NCBI RefSeq assembly: GCF_001704275.1
Contig: NZ_CP011533.1
Span: forward strand, 1,674,001-1,738,000
DNA from: Streptomyces noursei ATCC 11455
GTDB lineage: Bacteria > Actinomycetota > Actinomycetes > Streptomycetales > Streptomycetaceae
Direction of reading: 5' to 3'
DNA length: 64,000 bases
Shown here: positions 32,927 through 42,031 of the stretch, piece by piece
Layout of the letters: every line of letters begins with the position of its first letter
How positions within the stretch are numbered: position 1 is the first letter of the stretch
The notes under the pieces: generated by a model
What the model was told of the DNA's origin: nothing
The model's database searches: none
What the model saw: the letters and a program-made list of their open reading frames with translations, nothing else
Position numbers and translations under genes: made by a program

Positions 32927-33256
32927 ATGCCGACAGGAGTACGCGGCGCGCTGGTCCAGCGCGTCTCCGCCCTTCCCGATGGACCACTCGACGTCTCCTG
33001 GCTCCCGGTGAACAGCCCCAGACTCCCACTTGGCCGCATCCGCCTTCACTGGGAGCCCGCCCACCTCGCGGGCTGGGACGTCACTGCCCACCTCGGGCTG
33101 GCCACCGCCGAGGTCCATCTCGCCTCCTGGCCCGCTGCCCCCGACAGCTGGCCTCGTCTGGTCCGCCCGACCCTCCACGAGGTCCTCGGCCTCTGCGCCG
33201 CCCTCACGGTGGCCACCGCCGCACTGGACCTCTCCAACCGCCTTGCCAATGCCTGA
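32927..33256 (+). CDS. Hypothetical protein
   Basis: 109 residues from ATG 32927. The frame is open further upstream to near 32830 but offers no good start there. Mixed beta part (LGRIRLHWEPAHLAGWDVTA, LGLATAEVHLASWP), then a helix LHEVLGLCAALTVATAALDL. Not recognised. Last gene before the terminator that closes this region. Confidence 0.5.
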   Translation: MPTGVRGALVQRVSALPDGPLDVSWLPVNSPRLPLGRIRLHWEPAHLAGWDVTAHLGLATAEVHLASWPAAPDSWPRLVRPTLHEVLGLCAALTVATAALDLSNRLANA

Positions 33257-33266
33257 CAAATACCGA

Positions 33267-33300
33267 AGGCCGCCCCGCGCCGAACCGGCAGGGGCGGCCT
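33267..33300 (+). terminator. Terminator closing the accessory region
   Basis: AGGCCGCCCC (33267-33276) pairs with GGGGCGGCCT (33291-33300) with a 14-nt loop, 11 bp after the last stop codon. Confidence 0.7.
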
Positions 33301-33518
33301 CGCCGTACGCCTGCCCGGGCGTTGCGTACGCTCGTTGATGGGGATCTGTGAAGCCGCGCCAACTTGATTCGGGCTGGTCAGGCGGGCTGGTGTGATGCCG
33401 TCGCGGGGGCCTTGGGCTGGTGGTGGGCGGTAGTCCATCGTCTTGATCGTCGGGCGAGAGTCACGGGCGGTCTGTCCGTTTCCAGGTCAGAGGGCTGAGC
33501 GGGTTCTAGGCTCGCGGG

Positions 33519-33977
33519 ATGACGGAGATCAGCGAAGTCGCCGAACGCGTCGCCGCTCGCCGGGCGGAACTCGACGAGGAGGAGAAGCTCCTGGTCGAAC
33601 GACTTGAGAAGGTCCGCGCGGAGCGCGAGGATCTCGCTGCGGCGATGCGAGTGTGGGAGCGCATGCACGCTCAGCTGCAGACGGAGAAGGCCGCCACGCA
33701 AGCGGTGCCTGCGCAGGTCGGCGGCCGTGGCGTGCTGCTGGTCCGGCACCGCGAGGCGGGCATCGCCGAGGACGCGCTGCCGCCGGACTACCAGCAGATC
33801 ATGAAGATCGTCCGGGAGGCGGGAGGCCCGGTACGCGCCAAGGACGTCGGCACCGCGCTCGGCCTCGAAGTAGAGGTCAAGGGTCGGCTGGAGCCACTGC
33901 GCGGGAAGTTGACCAAGCTGTCGGGCCGGGGCTGGCTGCGCAAGCTGCCCGACGGGCGCTTCCAGCGCATGCCGTAG
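33519..33977 (+). CDS. Coiled-coil plus winged-helix protein beside a transposase
   Basis: 152 residues. Residues 1-65 are a Glu/Arg-rich coiled coil (AERVAARRAELDEEEKLLVE); residues ~85-150 look like a winged helix (YQQIMKIVREAGGPVRAKDV, LRGKLTKLSGRGWLRKLPDG). The coiled coil probably dimerises a DNA-binding domain. It lies inside the proposed insertion sequence, so it may regulate transposition, or be a bystander. Confidence 0.65.
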   Translation: MTEISEVAERVAARRAELDEEEKLLVERLEKVRAEREDLAAAMRVWERMHAQLQTEKAATQAVPAQVGGRGVLLVRHREAGIAEDALPPDYQQIMKIVREAGGPVRAKDVGTALGLEVEVKGRLEPLRGKLTKLSGRGWLRKLPDGRFQRMP

Positions 33978-34034
33978 CCACGGCCGCGGGCCGTAACCGG
34001 CATTCCCTCGGCGGTCGTTGACTTCGACGTGTGC

Positions 34035-34868
34035 ATGAAGAAGCTCAACGAGCCCGCCGGGGATACCGGCTTCCCTATCTACCAGTGCCGTCTGCCGGTG
34101 TCCCGGAAAACCAACGAATACTGCGCGGACCTGCTGCGGCGCCACCTCAAGACGATCGGTTCACGCTGGCGCCGCCGGGCGCCCGGGCGGATCGTCGTCA
34201 TCGTCCTCGCCGTGCTCCGCCACGACCAGCGCATCGCCGACATGGCCGGCGGCAACCAGGTCGGCGAAACGACCGTACGACGCTGGCGAGATGAGCTGAC
34301 TGCCCTGCTCGCCGCCCGTGCACCGCGCCTGGACCGAGCCCTGAAGAACATCGCCCAGCGGGGCGGGGAAGTCGTCCTGATCGACGGCACCCTCATCCCC
34401 ACAGTCCGTCGCACCGGCAAGGACAACCGGCCCAACTACTCGGGCAAACACCGACGTCACGGCCTGCACTTTCTTGCGCTCACCGACGAGAAGGGCCGCC
34501 TCATCTGGATCTCCGCGGCGCGCCCCGGCCGCACCCATGACATCACCGCGGCCCGCCGCGACCACATCCTCGAGCATCTGCGCACCGCCGGTCTCGGCAC
34601 CCTGGCCGACCTCGGTTTCCTGGGGCTGGACGACGACGATGCCCAGCCCGTCGTCGTCACCGGCTACAAAGCCACCCGCGCCCGCAAGCTCACCCCCGGC
34701 CAAAAGGAGGCCAACCGCGTCCTGGCCGCCTCACGCGCTCCCGTCGAACACGGCTTCGCCCACCTCAAGATGTGGCGCACCCTCGCCAAGCTCCGTACCG
34801 ATCCGGCCCGCGCCACCGACCTTGTGCGAGCCCTGCTCGTGCTGACGAACCTCGAGGTCAACCGCTGA
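34035..34868 (+). CDS. IS5-superfamily transposase (DDE_Tnp_4 type)
   Basis: 277 residues from ATG 34035 (a GTG at 34029 is also possible). N-terminal helix-turn-helix (VGETTVRRWRDELTALLAAR), first Asp in VVLIDGTLIPT, NYSGKHRRHGLHFLALTDEK, second Asp in LGTLADLGFLGLDD, and Glu in RAPVEHGFAHLKMWRTL. All three catalytic positions are present. Broken copies of a close relative occur at 39158 and 41387. Confidence 0.85.
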   Translation: MKKLNEPAGDTGFPIYQCRLPVSRKTNEYCADLLRRHLKTIGSRWRRRAPGRIVVIVLAVLRHDQRIADMAGGNQVGETTVRRWRDELTALLAARAPRLDRALKNIAQRGGEVVLIDGTLIPTVRRTGKDNRPNYSGKHRRHGLHFLALTDEKGRLIWISAARPGRTHDITAARRDHILEHLRTAGLGTLADLGFLGLDDDDAQPVVVTGYKATRARKLTPGQKEANRVLAASRAPVEHGFAHLKMWRTLAKLRTDPARATDLVRALLVLTNLEVNR

Positions 34869-34880
34869 CAGACGATCAAG

Positions 34881-35395
34881 GGCACAGACTGTCGCTCGCG
34901 AACCGCGTGAGCATGCCCTTCACCGATCACGCCACCTCGCTGACCTGCGACTTCAAGTTGGCAGGGCATCACTGATCGAAGCTCGGAGTCCCGACCTGCA
35001 GGGAAAGTAGACTGATGTCGAGCTTCCGGTGATCCACCCCCACCAGCCCCGGAGGCCCAGCGCACCTGCATCGCCCACCGCTGGGCGACGGCGCTGGACC
35101 GGACCTTCCCGATGAGCGAGTCTGGCATCCGCCGCGGGCGCGCGCTGCTCCAAGAGCCCGACTCGGCTGAGCTCGCGGTTGAGAGCTCGACGCGCCCCTC
35201 CGGGCTAGCCGGACTGGCGCGCGTGGGCCGCGGATCGGTGGCTTTCCCTCGCCTGACCGCCGGGCTGGCTGCAGCAGCGAGCCGAACTGGAACCTCACGG
35301 CCCGAAACCGGGGCTCGCGTGAATGAATCGCGACAGATCTGCGGCTATCGCCCAAGTCATGGGCGCCACAAGCAAGTTGCCGACACAATGACCGC
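34881..35395. other. Gene-free stretch after the insertion sequence
   Basis: About 515 bp with no credible coding pattern on either strand. It presumably carries the promoter for the secreted deaminase-like gene at 35396. A weak AT-rich patch near 35370-35390 is the only promoter-like feature. Confidence 0.4.
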
Positions 35396-37495
35396 ATGCG
35401 TAGTCGTTTCGTGAGCCTGCTGGCAGTGCTCGTTGGGCTGGCTTGCCTCCTCACCGGTCCGTCCACGGCCGCTGCGGGCGCTCCCTCGCTTACAGTCCGA
35501 GCCGCGTCCGGCTCGTCGGCTCAGGCCCCTTACGGCGATCCGATGTTCTCGTACGTTTACGAGGGGAGGGTTTTCGACGGTTACGACTCCAAGGACCGTG
35601 CGGCCGTGAACTATGCCGTCGCCTGGCTCCGGGTCACGGACTACACGGCCGCCGAGCTGAGGATCTTCGACAAGGAGCTCTACTCCCGCTTCGACCGGCA
35701 CCGCGGCGAGTGGAACGACGCGATCTACCGCAAGGTCCGTACCGCGGCCGAGATCGAGCAGCAGGATCCCGGACTCTTCGCCCAGCTCAAGAAACTCGGC
35801 TTGCAGCCCGGCGACGTGACCTTGCAGGTGGTTGCCAGGAGCGCCCGGTACCGCGGCGAAGCCGTCGGCCATTCCGAGGAGCTCATCCTCAGGCGCCTGG
35901 GAGAGATCGAGTACACCTTCAAGCGGCTCAAGGAGGGCGCCTCCCACGACCAGATCGACTCGGAGCTGCAGACCAAGAACGGGGTGGACATCACACCCGA
36001 GCGGCTCATTGGAGGAGCCTCCGAGCGGGAGCCCTGCGACTACGCCGGCGGGCCGCGCTGCGCCCGGTACTCCAAGGGCATGAGGTTCCTGGTGCCCTAC
36101 GGGACCAAGGAGGAGCAGGGGAAGGCGACCGGCCGTGTCCAGGACCTGATCCAGAAGCAGAACGAATGGCGGGACCAGAACGGGGACGGGCTGTTCGACC
36201 CGCCACCGCGGAAGTCCTCCGGCCGCAAGGCCGCTCCGCGGGGAAGCGGCGGCTCAAGGTCGCCGCGGCAGCTGATGGCCGGCGCCACGATCGGCGCCCC
36301 GGGCGGTATCGACTTCTCGACCGTCGAGTTGCGGCACCTGTCTGCCTACCCGGGCGATCGGCTCGGATTCAGCTACGAGTTCACCGCGCAGGCGAGTAGT
36401 GCGGAGCACGCCGATGCCGGTTCGCAGAGCCTGCGCGGAGCTTCCGACTCGTTCTACGTATGGCTGGCCCTTCCGACGTCGACGTTCTGGGTGAACCTGA
36501 ATCCCAACGAGCCAGACCGGATCATCGATAAGCGGCTCGGCGGCACCGATGTCGGGAGGATCCTGCTTGAGGCCGACGATCGGCTGAAGAAGGTCGATGC
36601 GGATCTGATCTACCAGGACAACGAGGTCGCGAATCGGTTCCGGCAGCGCCTCCAACGCTTACGTCACGTCGGCGCATGCTACGACCAACGCCTATGGATC
36701 ACCCCCGGGCCGGCCGACGTCTACAGCGAGGGGGACGACTTCTACATCCTGAACGCCCCGTTGGAGGTGAAGGCGGAGATCGACGACATCGGGAATTCCG
36801 GGAACCGCAGTCACGCGGGGTGCCCCAGCCAGCCCGCGGACGTCTCGGCGGCCATCGACGCCGCCTACAACGACATCGTCCTGCCCCAGGTTGTTCGCGA
36901 GGTCAACGAAAGCCCTGAGTACGCAGCCTTGCGACGGGTCTATCTCACCCGGGTCGCCGCCGAGTGGGTCCGCCAGCGGGCGGCTCTTCATGAGACGGGC
37001 TTCGAGTATGTCATCGACAGCGGCGACGTATCGAAGTGGCCGGCCCGGCAGGGGTGGTCTCCGCAGACGATCTTCAAAGGCTACGTGCGGAACTACGAGC
37101 AGCAGGTGTCCTGCTTTCAGCGCCGGTGCACGCGCGAGGAGATCTACCGGATCAAGACCGGTGGGGTCGACTTCGGCAGGGTCGTCGAGCGCAACGTGAG
37201 CAAGCAGGACTTCGAGGCTAGATGGCGAAGCCTGTCGGCTGGCCGGACGCACGTGAAGGGCGCGAGCGTGTCCCAGTCGAAGTCCGGCACCGAGGTCGCG
37301 CCGGTCAAGCCCGAGGGCCCGACGTCGTCGGGCCCGTGGGGGCTGCTCTCGGACCTTGCCGGGTCCAACCGGAACCTGGGGATCGAACTGATCGTCGCCG
37401 GCATGCTGGCCCTGCTGGTCGGCTGGCGGATTCTCGACCGTCGTCGCCCGACCAAGCCCGGCCCACCAGGCGATGACAGTTCAGGGAAGTCCTGA
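35396..37495 (+). CDS. Secreted, membrane-anchored protein with nucleic-acid-deaminase-like domain
   Basis: 699 residues. Signal peptide (~1-28), a deaminase-like domain around 100-240 with His159-Ser-Glu161 and Cys214-x7-Cys222 (GHSEELILRRLGE ... EREPCDYAGGPRCARY), as in polymorphic-toxin deaminases. A larger conserved part follows (~300-610: FYVWLALPTSTFWVNLNPNE, RRVYLTRVAAEWVRQR), then a C-terminal membrane helix (~665-685) and a basic end. The zinc and catalytic residues look intact. Acts outside the cytosol, so it may be surface-displayed. Forms an operon with the next two genes. Confidence 0.65.
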   Translation: MRSRFVSLLAVLVGLACLLTGPSTAAAGAPSLTVRAASGSSAQAPYGDPMFSYVYEGRVFDGYDSKDRAAVNYAVAWLRVTDYTAAELRIFDKELYSRFDRHRGEWNDAIYRKVRTAAEIEQQDPGLFAQLKKLGLQPGDVTLQVVARSARYRGEAVGHSEELILRRLGEIEYTFKRLKEGASHDQIDSELQTKNGVDITPERLIGGASEREPCDYAGGPRCARYSKGMRFLVPYGTKEEQGKATGRVQDLIQKQNEWRDQNGDGLFDPPPRKSSGRKAAPRGSGGSRSPRQLMAGATIGAPGGIDFSTVELRHLSAYPGDRLGFSYEFTAQASSAEHADAGSQSLRGASDSFYVWLALPTSTFWVNLNPNEPDRIIDKRLGGTDVGRILLEADDRLKKVDADLIYQDNEVANRFRQRLQRLRHVGACYDQRLWITPGPADVYSEGDDFYILNAPLEVKAEIDDIGNSGNRSHAGCPSQPADVSAAIDAAYNDIVLPQVVREVNESPEYAALRRVYLTRVAAEWVRQRAALHETGFEYVIDSGDVSKWPARQGWSPQTIFKGYVRNYEQQVSCFQRRCTREEIYRIKTGGVDFGRVVERNVSKQDFEARWRSLSAGRTHVKGASVSQSKSGTEVAPVKPEGPTSSGPWGLLSDLAGSNRNLGIELIVAGMLALLVGWRILDRRRPTKPGPPGDDSSGKS

Positions 37496-37520
37496 TCGGT
37501 CGGCCTGGAGGAGTCCGCCC

Positions 37521-38105
37521 ATGACAACGCCATCGAGTCCCGCCTCACCGCCCCGGACTCGTACGTCCATACTGCGCGACCGGCGCAACTGGATCGCCTT
37601 CGTCGTCGGCCTGGCGGTCGTCGTGACCGGAGCCGTCCTAGTGTGGCCGCGGGACGGCGGCCACCTCCCGGAGACGCCGAAGGACTTGTGCGCGTTCATC
37701 GGCAGGGACGCGATCGCGAAGTACGTCCCCAGCCCCAAGCTGAGCAAGCCGGATGCCGACTACACGTTCTGTTCCGCCGACTCACCGTCCGGCTTCTACC
37801 TCGGGATACACCTCAACCGGTGGAGCAAGTCGCCCGTCAAGGACTTCGCCAAGACGTGCCGGAGGGCGAGCTCCCTGGCCATCGACATCGACGGCCGCGC
37901 CCTGAAACGCTCCGAAACGGCCGAGTTCGGTGACCGGATGTGCGGCGTCATCGTGCACAGCGAGTACCAGCACGAGGTCTTCGTGCACACCGTTCAGGGC
38001 GGTGATCTGATCGACATTGAGTACAGCATTCCGCCGGAACGACAGCAGGACACCTTGCAGAACGCTGTGGAACTGACCCGGCTGGTGCTCGCCAAACTGC
38101 GATGA
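37521..38105 (+). CDS. Membrane-anchored protein, first of a paralogous pair
   Basis: 194 residues: cytoplasmic basic start, one membrane helix (~22-42, WIAFVVGLAVVVTGAVLVWP), then an extracytoplasmic domain with conserved cysteines (DLCAFIG, FCSADS, TCRRAS, MCGVIV). Starts at ATG 37521, 26 bp after the deaminase-like gene. It shares layout and SETAEFGD(R/K)(M/L)CG with the next protein. Candidate partner or immunity protein for the deaminase-like protein. Confidence 0.65.
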   Translation: MTTPSSPASPPRTRTSILRDRRNWIAFVVGLAVVVTGAVLVWPRDGGHLPETPKDLCAFIGRDAIAKYVPSPKLSKPDADYTFCSADSPSGFYLGIHLNRWSKSPVKDFAKTCRRASSLAIDIDGRALKRSETAEFGDRMCGVIVHSEYQHEVFVHTVQGGDLIDIEYSIPPERQQDTLQNAVELTRLVLAKLR

Positions 38106-38121
38106 CAGGAGAGATCCACAC

Positions 38122-38700
38122 ATGACAGAACCGGCAGAGGTCGCCGCACCGACCAAGCCACCGCTTCGACGGGACCGGCGCACCTGGATCGCCATCGCGG
38201 CCGGGGTGGCCGTGATCGCCGCTGGCGCCGTTCTCGTGTGGCCGAAGGGCCACAAACCAGAGGTGACCGACGATCTCTGCGGCGTAATCGGCGCCGAGAC
38301 ACTGGCCGACTACGCCCCGAACAACAAATTCGAGTCCGACAAGATTCCCCCCGACATCGCCGCATGCGATGGGCATTCTCCCCCGGGCGGCTACAAGCTC
38401 ACCATCAAACTCGACCAGGACGGCGGCCGCAACGGCATGTACGCCGACCTCTGCCAGAAGATGAAGTCACACGAGGAGCGCCCCGAGAATCTGATCAAGC
38501 CATCTGAAACCGCCGAGTTCGGCGACAAACTGTGCGGATGGATGTTCACCGAGCACAACCTCCCGAACTCCACCGACCTCTACGTCGTTCATGGCGACGA
38601 CATGGTCACCATCAGGTACGACGGCGGGACCGGGAGCAGGGACCGCCAACTGCAGCGGACGCTCAACCTGACCCGGTCCGTCCTCACAGCGCTCAAGTAG
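38122..38700 (+). CDS. Membrane-anchored protein, second of a paralogous pair
   Basis: 192 residues with the same plan as its neighbour: RRDRRTWIAIAAGVAVIAAG membrane start, DLCGVIGAETLADY, the SETAEFGDKLCG block, and a final LNLTRSVLTALK helix matching VELTRLVLAKLR. Tandem duplication with divergence. 16 bp after the first copy, so co-translated. Confidence 0.65.
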   Translation: MTEPAEVAAPTKPPLRRDRRTWIAIAAGVAVIAAGAVLVWPKGHKPEVTDDLCGVIGAETLADYAPNNKFESDKIPPDIAACDGHSPPGGYKLTIKLDQDGGRNGMYADLCQKMKSHEERPENLIKPSETAEFGDKLCGWMFTEHNLPNSTDLYVVHGDDMVTIRYDGGTGSRDRQLQRTLNLTRSVLTALK

Positions 38701-39157
38701 TTGTGCGGGGCGTTCCGGACGAGCTGGCTCAGGCCGGACCGGGTGCTCGCGGGCGACGCGTACCGAGGCCCTCAGGGCGCGGGTCCGCCAGTGGGCCGGA
38801 GGACCGCGGCTGGGTGGACGTGACGGCGGAGTTCGACACCCCGCCCGTGCTGTTCGACAGCGGCAACCCGCTGTAGGACAAGGCGCTCGGCCACCTTGGC
38901 GCGGATCCCAGGCAGCCGATGGTGGTCTTCCACCTGTGGAACGGCGGCACGCCTGGTGCCGAGCCGTGGCCGCCTGAGCACGAGCAGCCGCTCCTGCTCG
39001 CCGTGCACCACGGCGACGGCCCGTGCCGGCGGACTTCACCTTCACCCCGGAGGGGCTGCGGCGGAAGCTGGCCTACAAGGGCCTAGCGGCGCTTGCGGGG
39101 GTCTTCCTCGGCCCGGGCGGCGAGGTACTCGGCCCAGTCGCGTCTGGCGTAGGTGAC
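38701..39157. pseudogene. Junction of decayed gene pieces
   Basis: A plus-strand frame DRGWVDVTAEFDTPPVLFDS is cut by a TAG at 38874 and resumes as PRQPMVVFHLWNGGTPGAEP and PLLLAVHHGDGP, then shifts frame (FTFTPEGLRRKLAYKGL). Immediately after, the minus strand carries a C-terminal scrap ARRDWAEYLAARAEEDPRKR ending at 39085. No intact gene remains. Confidence 0.45.
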
Positions 39158-39645
39158 CCAGCGGCACCCTGATCCGCACCCGGCGCCGCACTGGAGCGGA
39201 CAACCGGCGCTACTACAGCGGGAAGCACAAGGTCCACGGCCTGTTCTTCCTCCCGCTCACCGACGACAAGGGCCGCCTGCTGTGGATCTCCGCAGCTCGC
39301 CCGGGACGCTGCTCGGAGATCACCACCGCTCGCTACAACCACCTCGTGGAGCAGCTGCGCGCCCATGAGCTGGGCGCCGTCGGCGACCTCGGCTTCACCG
39401 GCCTGGACGACGCCTGGGACAACCCGGTGGTCATCACCGGCTACAAGGCCGCCCGCACCAAGCCGCTCACTTCGGCGAAGAAGTAGGTCAGCAAGCTGAT
39501 CGCGTCAGTGCGCGCGGTCTGCGAGCACGCCTTCGCGCACGTGAGAACTGGCGCGTGCTCACCAAACTCCGCCTGGACGTGCGGCACGCCACCACGCTCC
39601 TGCGCGCCCTTCTCGTCCTGACGAACCTCGAAGTCACCCGCTGAC
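39158..39645 (+). pseudogene. Broken DDE transposase, copy 1
   Basis: GTLIRTRRRTGADNRRYYSG, LFFLPLTDDKGRLLWISAAR, VGDLGFTGLDDAWDNPVVIT follow the 34035 transposase closely. There is a TAG at 39484 where the parent has Gln and a small deletion after CEHAFAHVR. The end RALLVLTNLEVTR and the GCTGACAGACGATC terminus remain. Confidence 0.8.
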
Positions 39646-39769
39646 AGACGATCTTCACGCCGGACAATCGCCTACAACCAGCACGAGGACACGACCAACG
39701 ACTCACACAGTGGAGGGCCGCATTCTCACGTCGAGTGTTGTCCCGACGCGAGGGGCCCGTTGACGTGTG

Positions 39770-41227
39770 TCAGGGCAGGCTGGACGGACCGTTGTACAGG
39801 TTCCCGGCGTAGTGGGAGAGCGCGGCCATCACGCGACCCGTGTCGCTTGCGGGGATGCCGCGTCCGACGAATACCTCGGCGTTGCCTTCGCTGTCGATCG
39901 CGACCGGGTGTTTCGATCGCCACTTCGTATCGGACACTCGTTCCGGGCGGACGGTGGCAACCAGTGTCACGGTGCTGCCGGATCGCTTGAGCTTCACCGC
40001 TTTCAGTTCACCCCACTTGTACGTGGCCGATAGCTCGCCGGTCATGGTCAGTCCGCCGGGGGTGACCGTGAGACTGTCCAGATCGCGGAACAGCCACTTC
40101 CAGGCGCCTTGCATCCAGCCGTATGCGTAGCCGCCGAACGAGCCGCCCAAGACGCCGTACAGGACGCATTGGCCCACTCCGACGTTGGGGTACGCAGGCA
40201 TGCCTTGGAGTCCCAGCACCAGCCCGAAGATCGTGCCCAGCACCCCGAAGAATATGCCGAAGAAGTTGGCCCGTCTGATGGCGTGTGCCTCGACCGTCTT
40301 CATCCGATCGCTGGTGATCGTCGCGGGTTCGCTGAACGAGGGGCGCGCGGGCTCCTTCCTCAGGGTGTGCGCCGTGGTGATGACCTTGGTGGGCGTGCTG
40401 GCCGTGATGGAGGTATCCGGATCGGCCCGGAGCAGGGCGCGGGCGGCGGCGGCATCGGGCCGCTGGGTGGGTTCCTTCTCCACCAGTCTCAGCAGAAGCG
40501 GGCCGAGTCGCCCCGAGTGCCGGGGCGGCCGGGGCTCCTGGGTCAGGGCCGCGACCGGATTCTGGCGCGGGAAAGGCGGTTCGCCCTCGACCGCCTCATA
40601 CAGGGTCACCCCGAGGGCGAACAGGTCAGCCGCCGCGCCCGGTTCGGCACCTTGCCACCGCTCGGGTGCCACGTAGCCGGGCGAGCCGACGACCATGCTG
40701 GAGGCGGTGAGCGTGGCGTCGGTGGGAGCGATGGCGATGCCGAAGTCTGTGAGCAGCACCTGCCCGCCAGCGTCCAGCAGCACGTTCGCAGGTTTGACGT
40801 CGCGGTGCACAATGTCCGCCTTGTGTGCTGCACCCAGGGCCGACAGCATTGCCTCGGCAATCCTGGTGACCTGGTCGACCGGCAGGCGCCCGTGCTGCCG
40901 CAGCTCCTCGGCGAGCGAGTGGCCGTCGACGAACTGCATCACGATCCACGGACTGCCGTCGTGCTCAAGGGCGTCATGGACGGTGACGATGTTGGGGTGG
41001 TCGCGCAGCCGGGCCGCGTGCCGGGCTTCCCGCACTGCGCGGGCGATGCGTTGCCTCTGCTCCTCAGGCGTCGCCGGGCCCGGAAAGCGCACTTGCTTCA
41101 GGGCGACCTCGACGTTCAGATCCTCGTCACGGGCGAGCCACACCTGGCCGAATCCCCCGATCCCGAGGGTGCGGATTAGCGTGTAACGGCGCCCGATCAC
41201 CTCGCCAGTGCTAGTCGTGTCCCCCAT
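39770..41227 (-). CDS. Eukaryotic-type Ser/Thr protein kinase, membrane-anchored
   Basis: 485 residues. Kinase domain ~15-270: glycine loop GIGGFGQV, Lys44 in VALKQVRF, HRDVKPANVL (~140), DFGIAI (~160), SPGYVAPERW. All catalytic residues are present. A linker leads to one or two membrane helices (~345-400, FFGIFFGVLGTIFGLVLGLQ) and a cytoplasmic or external C-terminal domain with YKWGELKAVKLKRSGSTVTL that looks PH-like. Start ATG 41227. It sits between two broken transposases of one family. Confidence 0.88.
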   Translation of the reverse strand: MGDTTSTGEVIGRRYTLIRTLGIGGFGQVWLARDEDLNVEVALKQVRFPGPATPEEQRQRIARAVREARHAARLRDHPNIVTVHDALEHDGSPWIVMQFVDGHSLAEELRQHGRLPVDQVTRIAEAMLSALGAAHKADIVHRDVKPANVLLDAGGQVLLTDFGIAIAPTDATLTASSMVVGSPGYVAPERWQGAEPGAAADLFALGVTLYEAVEGEPPFPRQNPVAALTQEPRPPRHSGRLGPLLLRLVEKEPTQRPDAAAARALLRADPDTSITASTPTKVITTAHTLRKEPARPSFSEPATITSDRMKTVEAHAIRRANFFGIFFGVLGTIFGLVLGLQGMPAYPNVGVGQCVLYGVLGGSFGGYAYGWMQGAWKWLFRDLDSLTVTPGGLTMTGELSATYKWGELKAVKLKRSGSTVTLVATVRPERVSDTKWRSKHPVAIDSEGNAEVFVGRGIPASDTGRVMAALSHYAGNLYNGPSSLP

Positions 41228-41386
41228 AGCACCCTCCGTGGATGGCCAAACTGCCTTCCAGCTCCGTGTGTTAATGCCCAAGCACGCGACTGCCAGAGGC
41301 ATCGTAGCGGTGAGGTATCTTCGCCGGAAGATGACTTTGCGGCTGCCGTTCAGCAGCCGCAGCACACCGCCGCCCGCACTCACGGC

Positions 41387-41636
41387 CCACCCAGTTGGCG
41401 ACCTCGGCTTCGTCAACCTGGACGACGACCCAGACAATCCAGTGGTCATCACCGGCTACAAGGCCGCCCGCACCAAGCCACTCACCCCGGCGAAGAAGCA
41501 GGTCAACAAGCTGATCGCGTCCGTCCGCGCGGTCTGCAGGCATGCCTTCACACACCTGAAGAACGGCACGTGTTTACCAAACTCCGCCTGGACTTGCGGC
41601 ACGCTACTACCCTCCTGCGCGTTTCACACTGACAGA
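41387..41636 (+). pseudogene. Broken DDE transposase, copy 2 (C-terminal part)
   Basis: Begins near VGDLGFVNLDDDPDNPVVIT and continues KQVNKLIASVRAVCRHAFTH, then loses frame (GTCLPNSAWTCG in place of NWRVFTKLRLDLR). Ends with the same GACAGATGATC-type edge as its relatives. Same orientation as copy 1, on the other side of the kinase gene. Confidence 0.72.
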
Positions 41637-42031
41637 TGATCTTGATCTCAGACAGCCACCTCCGACCAGGACGAGTACACGACTCGGCTCCCACGCCAGC
41701 CCCATCACCAGCAACTTCAAGATGGTGGATCTTCTGTGATTTCGGCCGGAGCCGCTCGCTGCCCCCACTTCGTTGTGGGTTGAAGCAGTAGACGGCGGCC
41801 GTCTCGCCAAGGCCCTCCCTGCGCGGTGTGCTGATGCACCGCTGGGGCTGACGGTCTAGGGCCAATGACCTCGCACTCCCGGTCCTGCGGACGATACGGA
41901 ATAAGGGTTTCCGCTTCTACGGTCGGAGTCCAGGACAGCGGCAGATTCGTGCCCGCCCCCGTCTGGCTGTGCGCGGCTGGACGGGGGCGCCCGCTGTCCG
42001 GTACCGCTCGTTCGTTGGTCTGGAGTGTGGG
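41637..42031. other. Intergenic stretch before the MFS gene
   Basis: About 395 bp without a convincing gene. The last 140 bp should hold the promoter of the exporter. No clear operator or riboswitch was seen. Confidence 0.4.

Larger units (their letters stand above)
33442..34880 (+). mobile_element. Probable insertion sequence with DDE_Tnp_4-type transposase
   Basis: CTTGATCGTC at 33442-33451 is repeated inverted at 34871-34880 right after the transposase stop. The right edge GCTGACAGACGATC also ends the two broken relatives near 39645 and 41636, supporting it as a real terminus. The left end is less certain and no target duplication was identified. Confidence 0.5.

Noticed and set aside
34969..35466. 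165-codon minus-strand frame
   Set aside because: Arg/Ser/Pro-rich with no domain pattern, and it overlaps the signal-peptide start of the 35396 gene.
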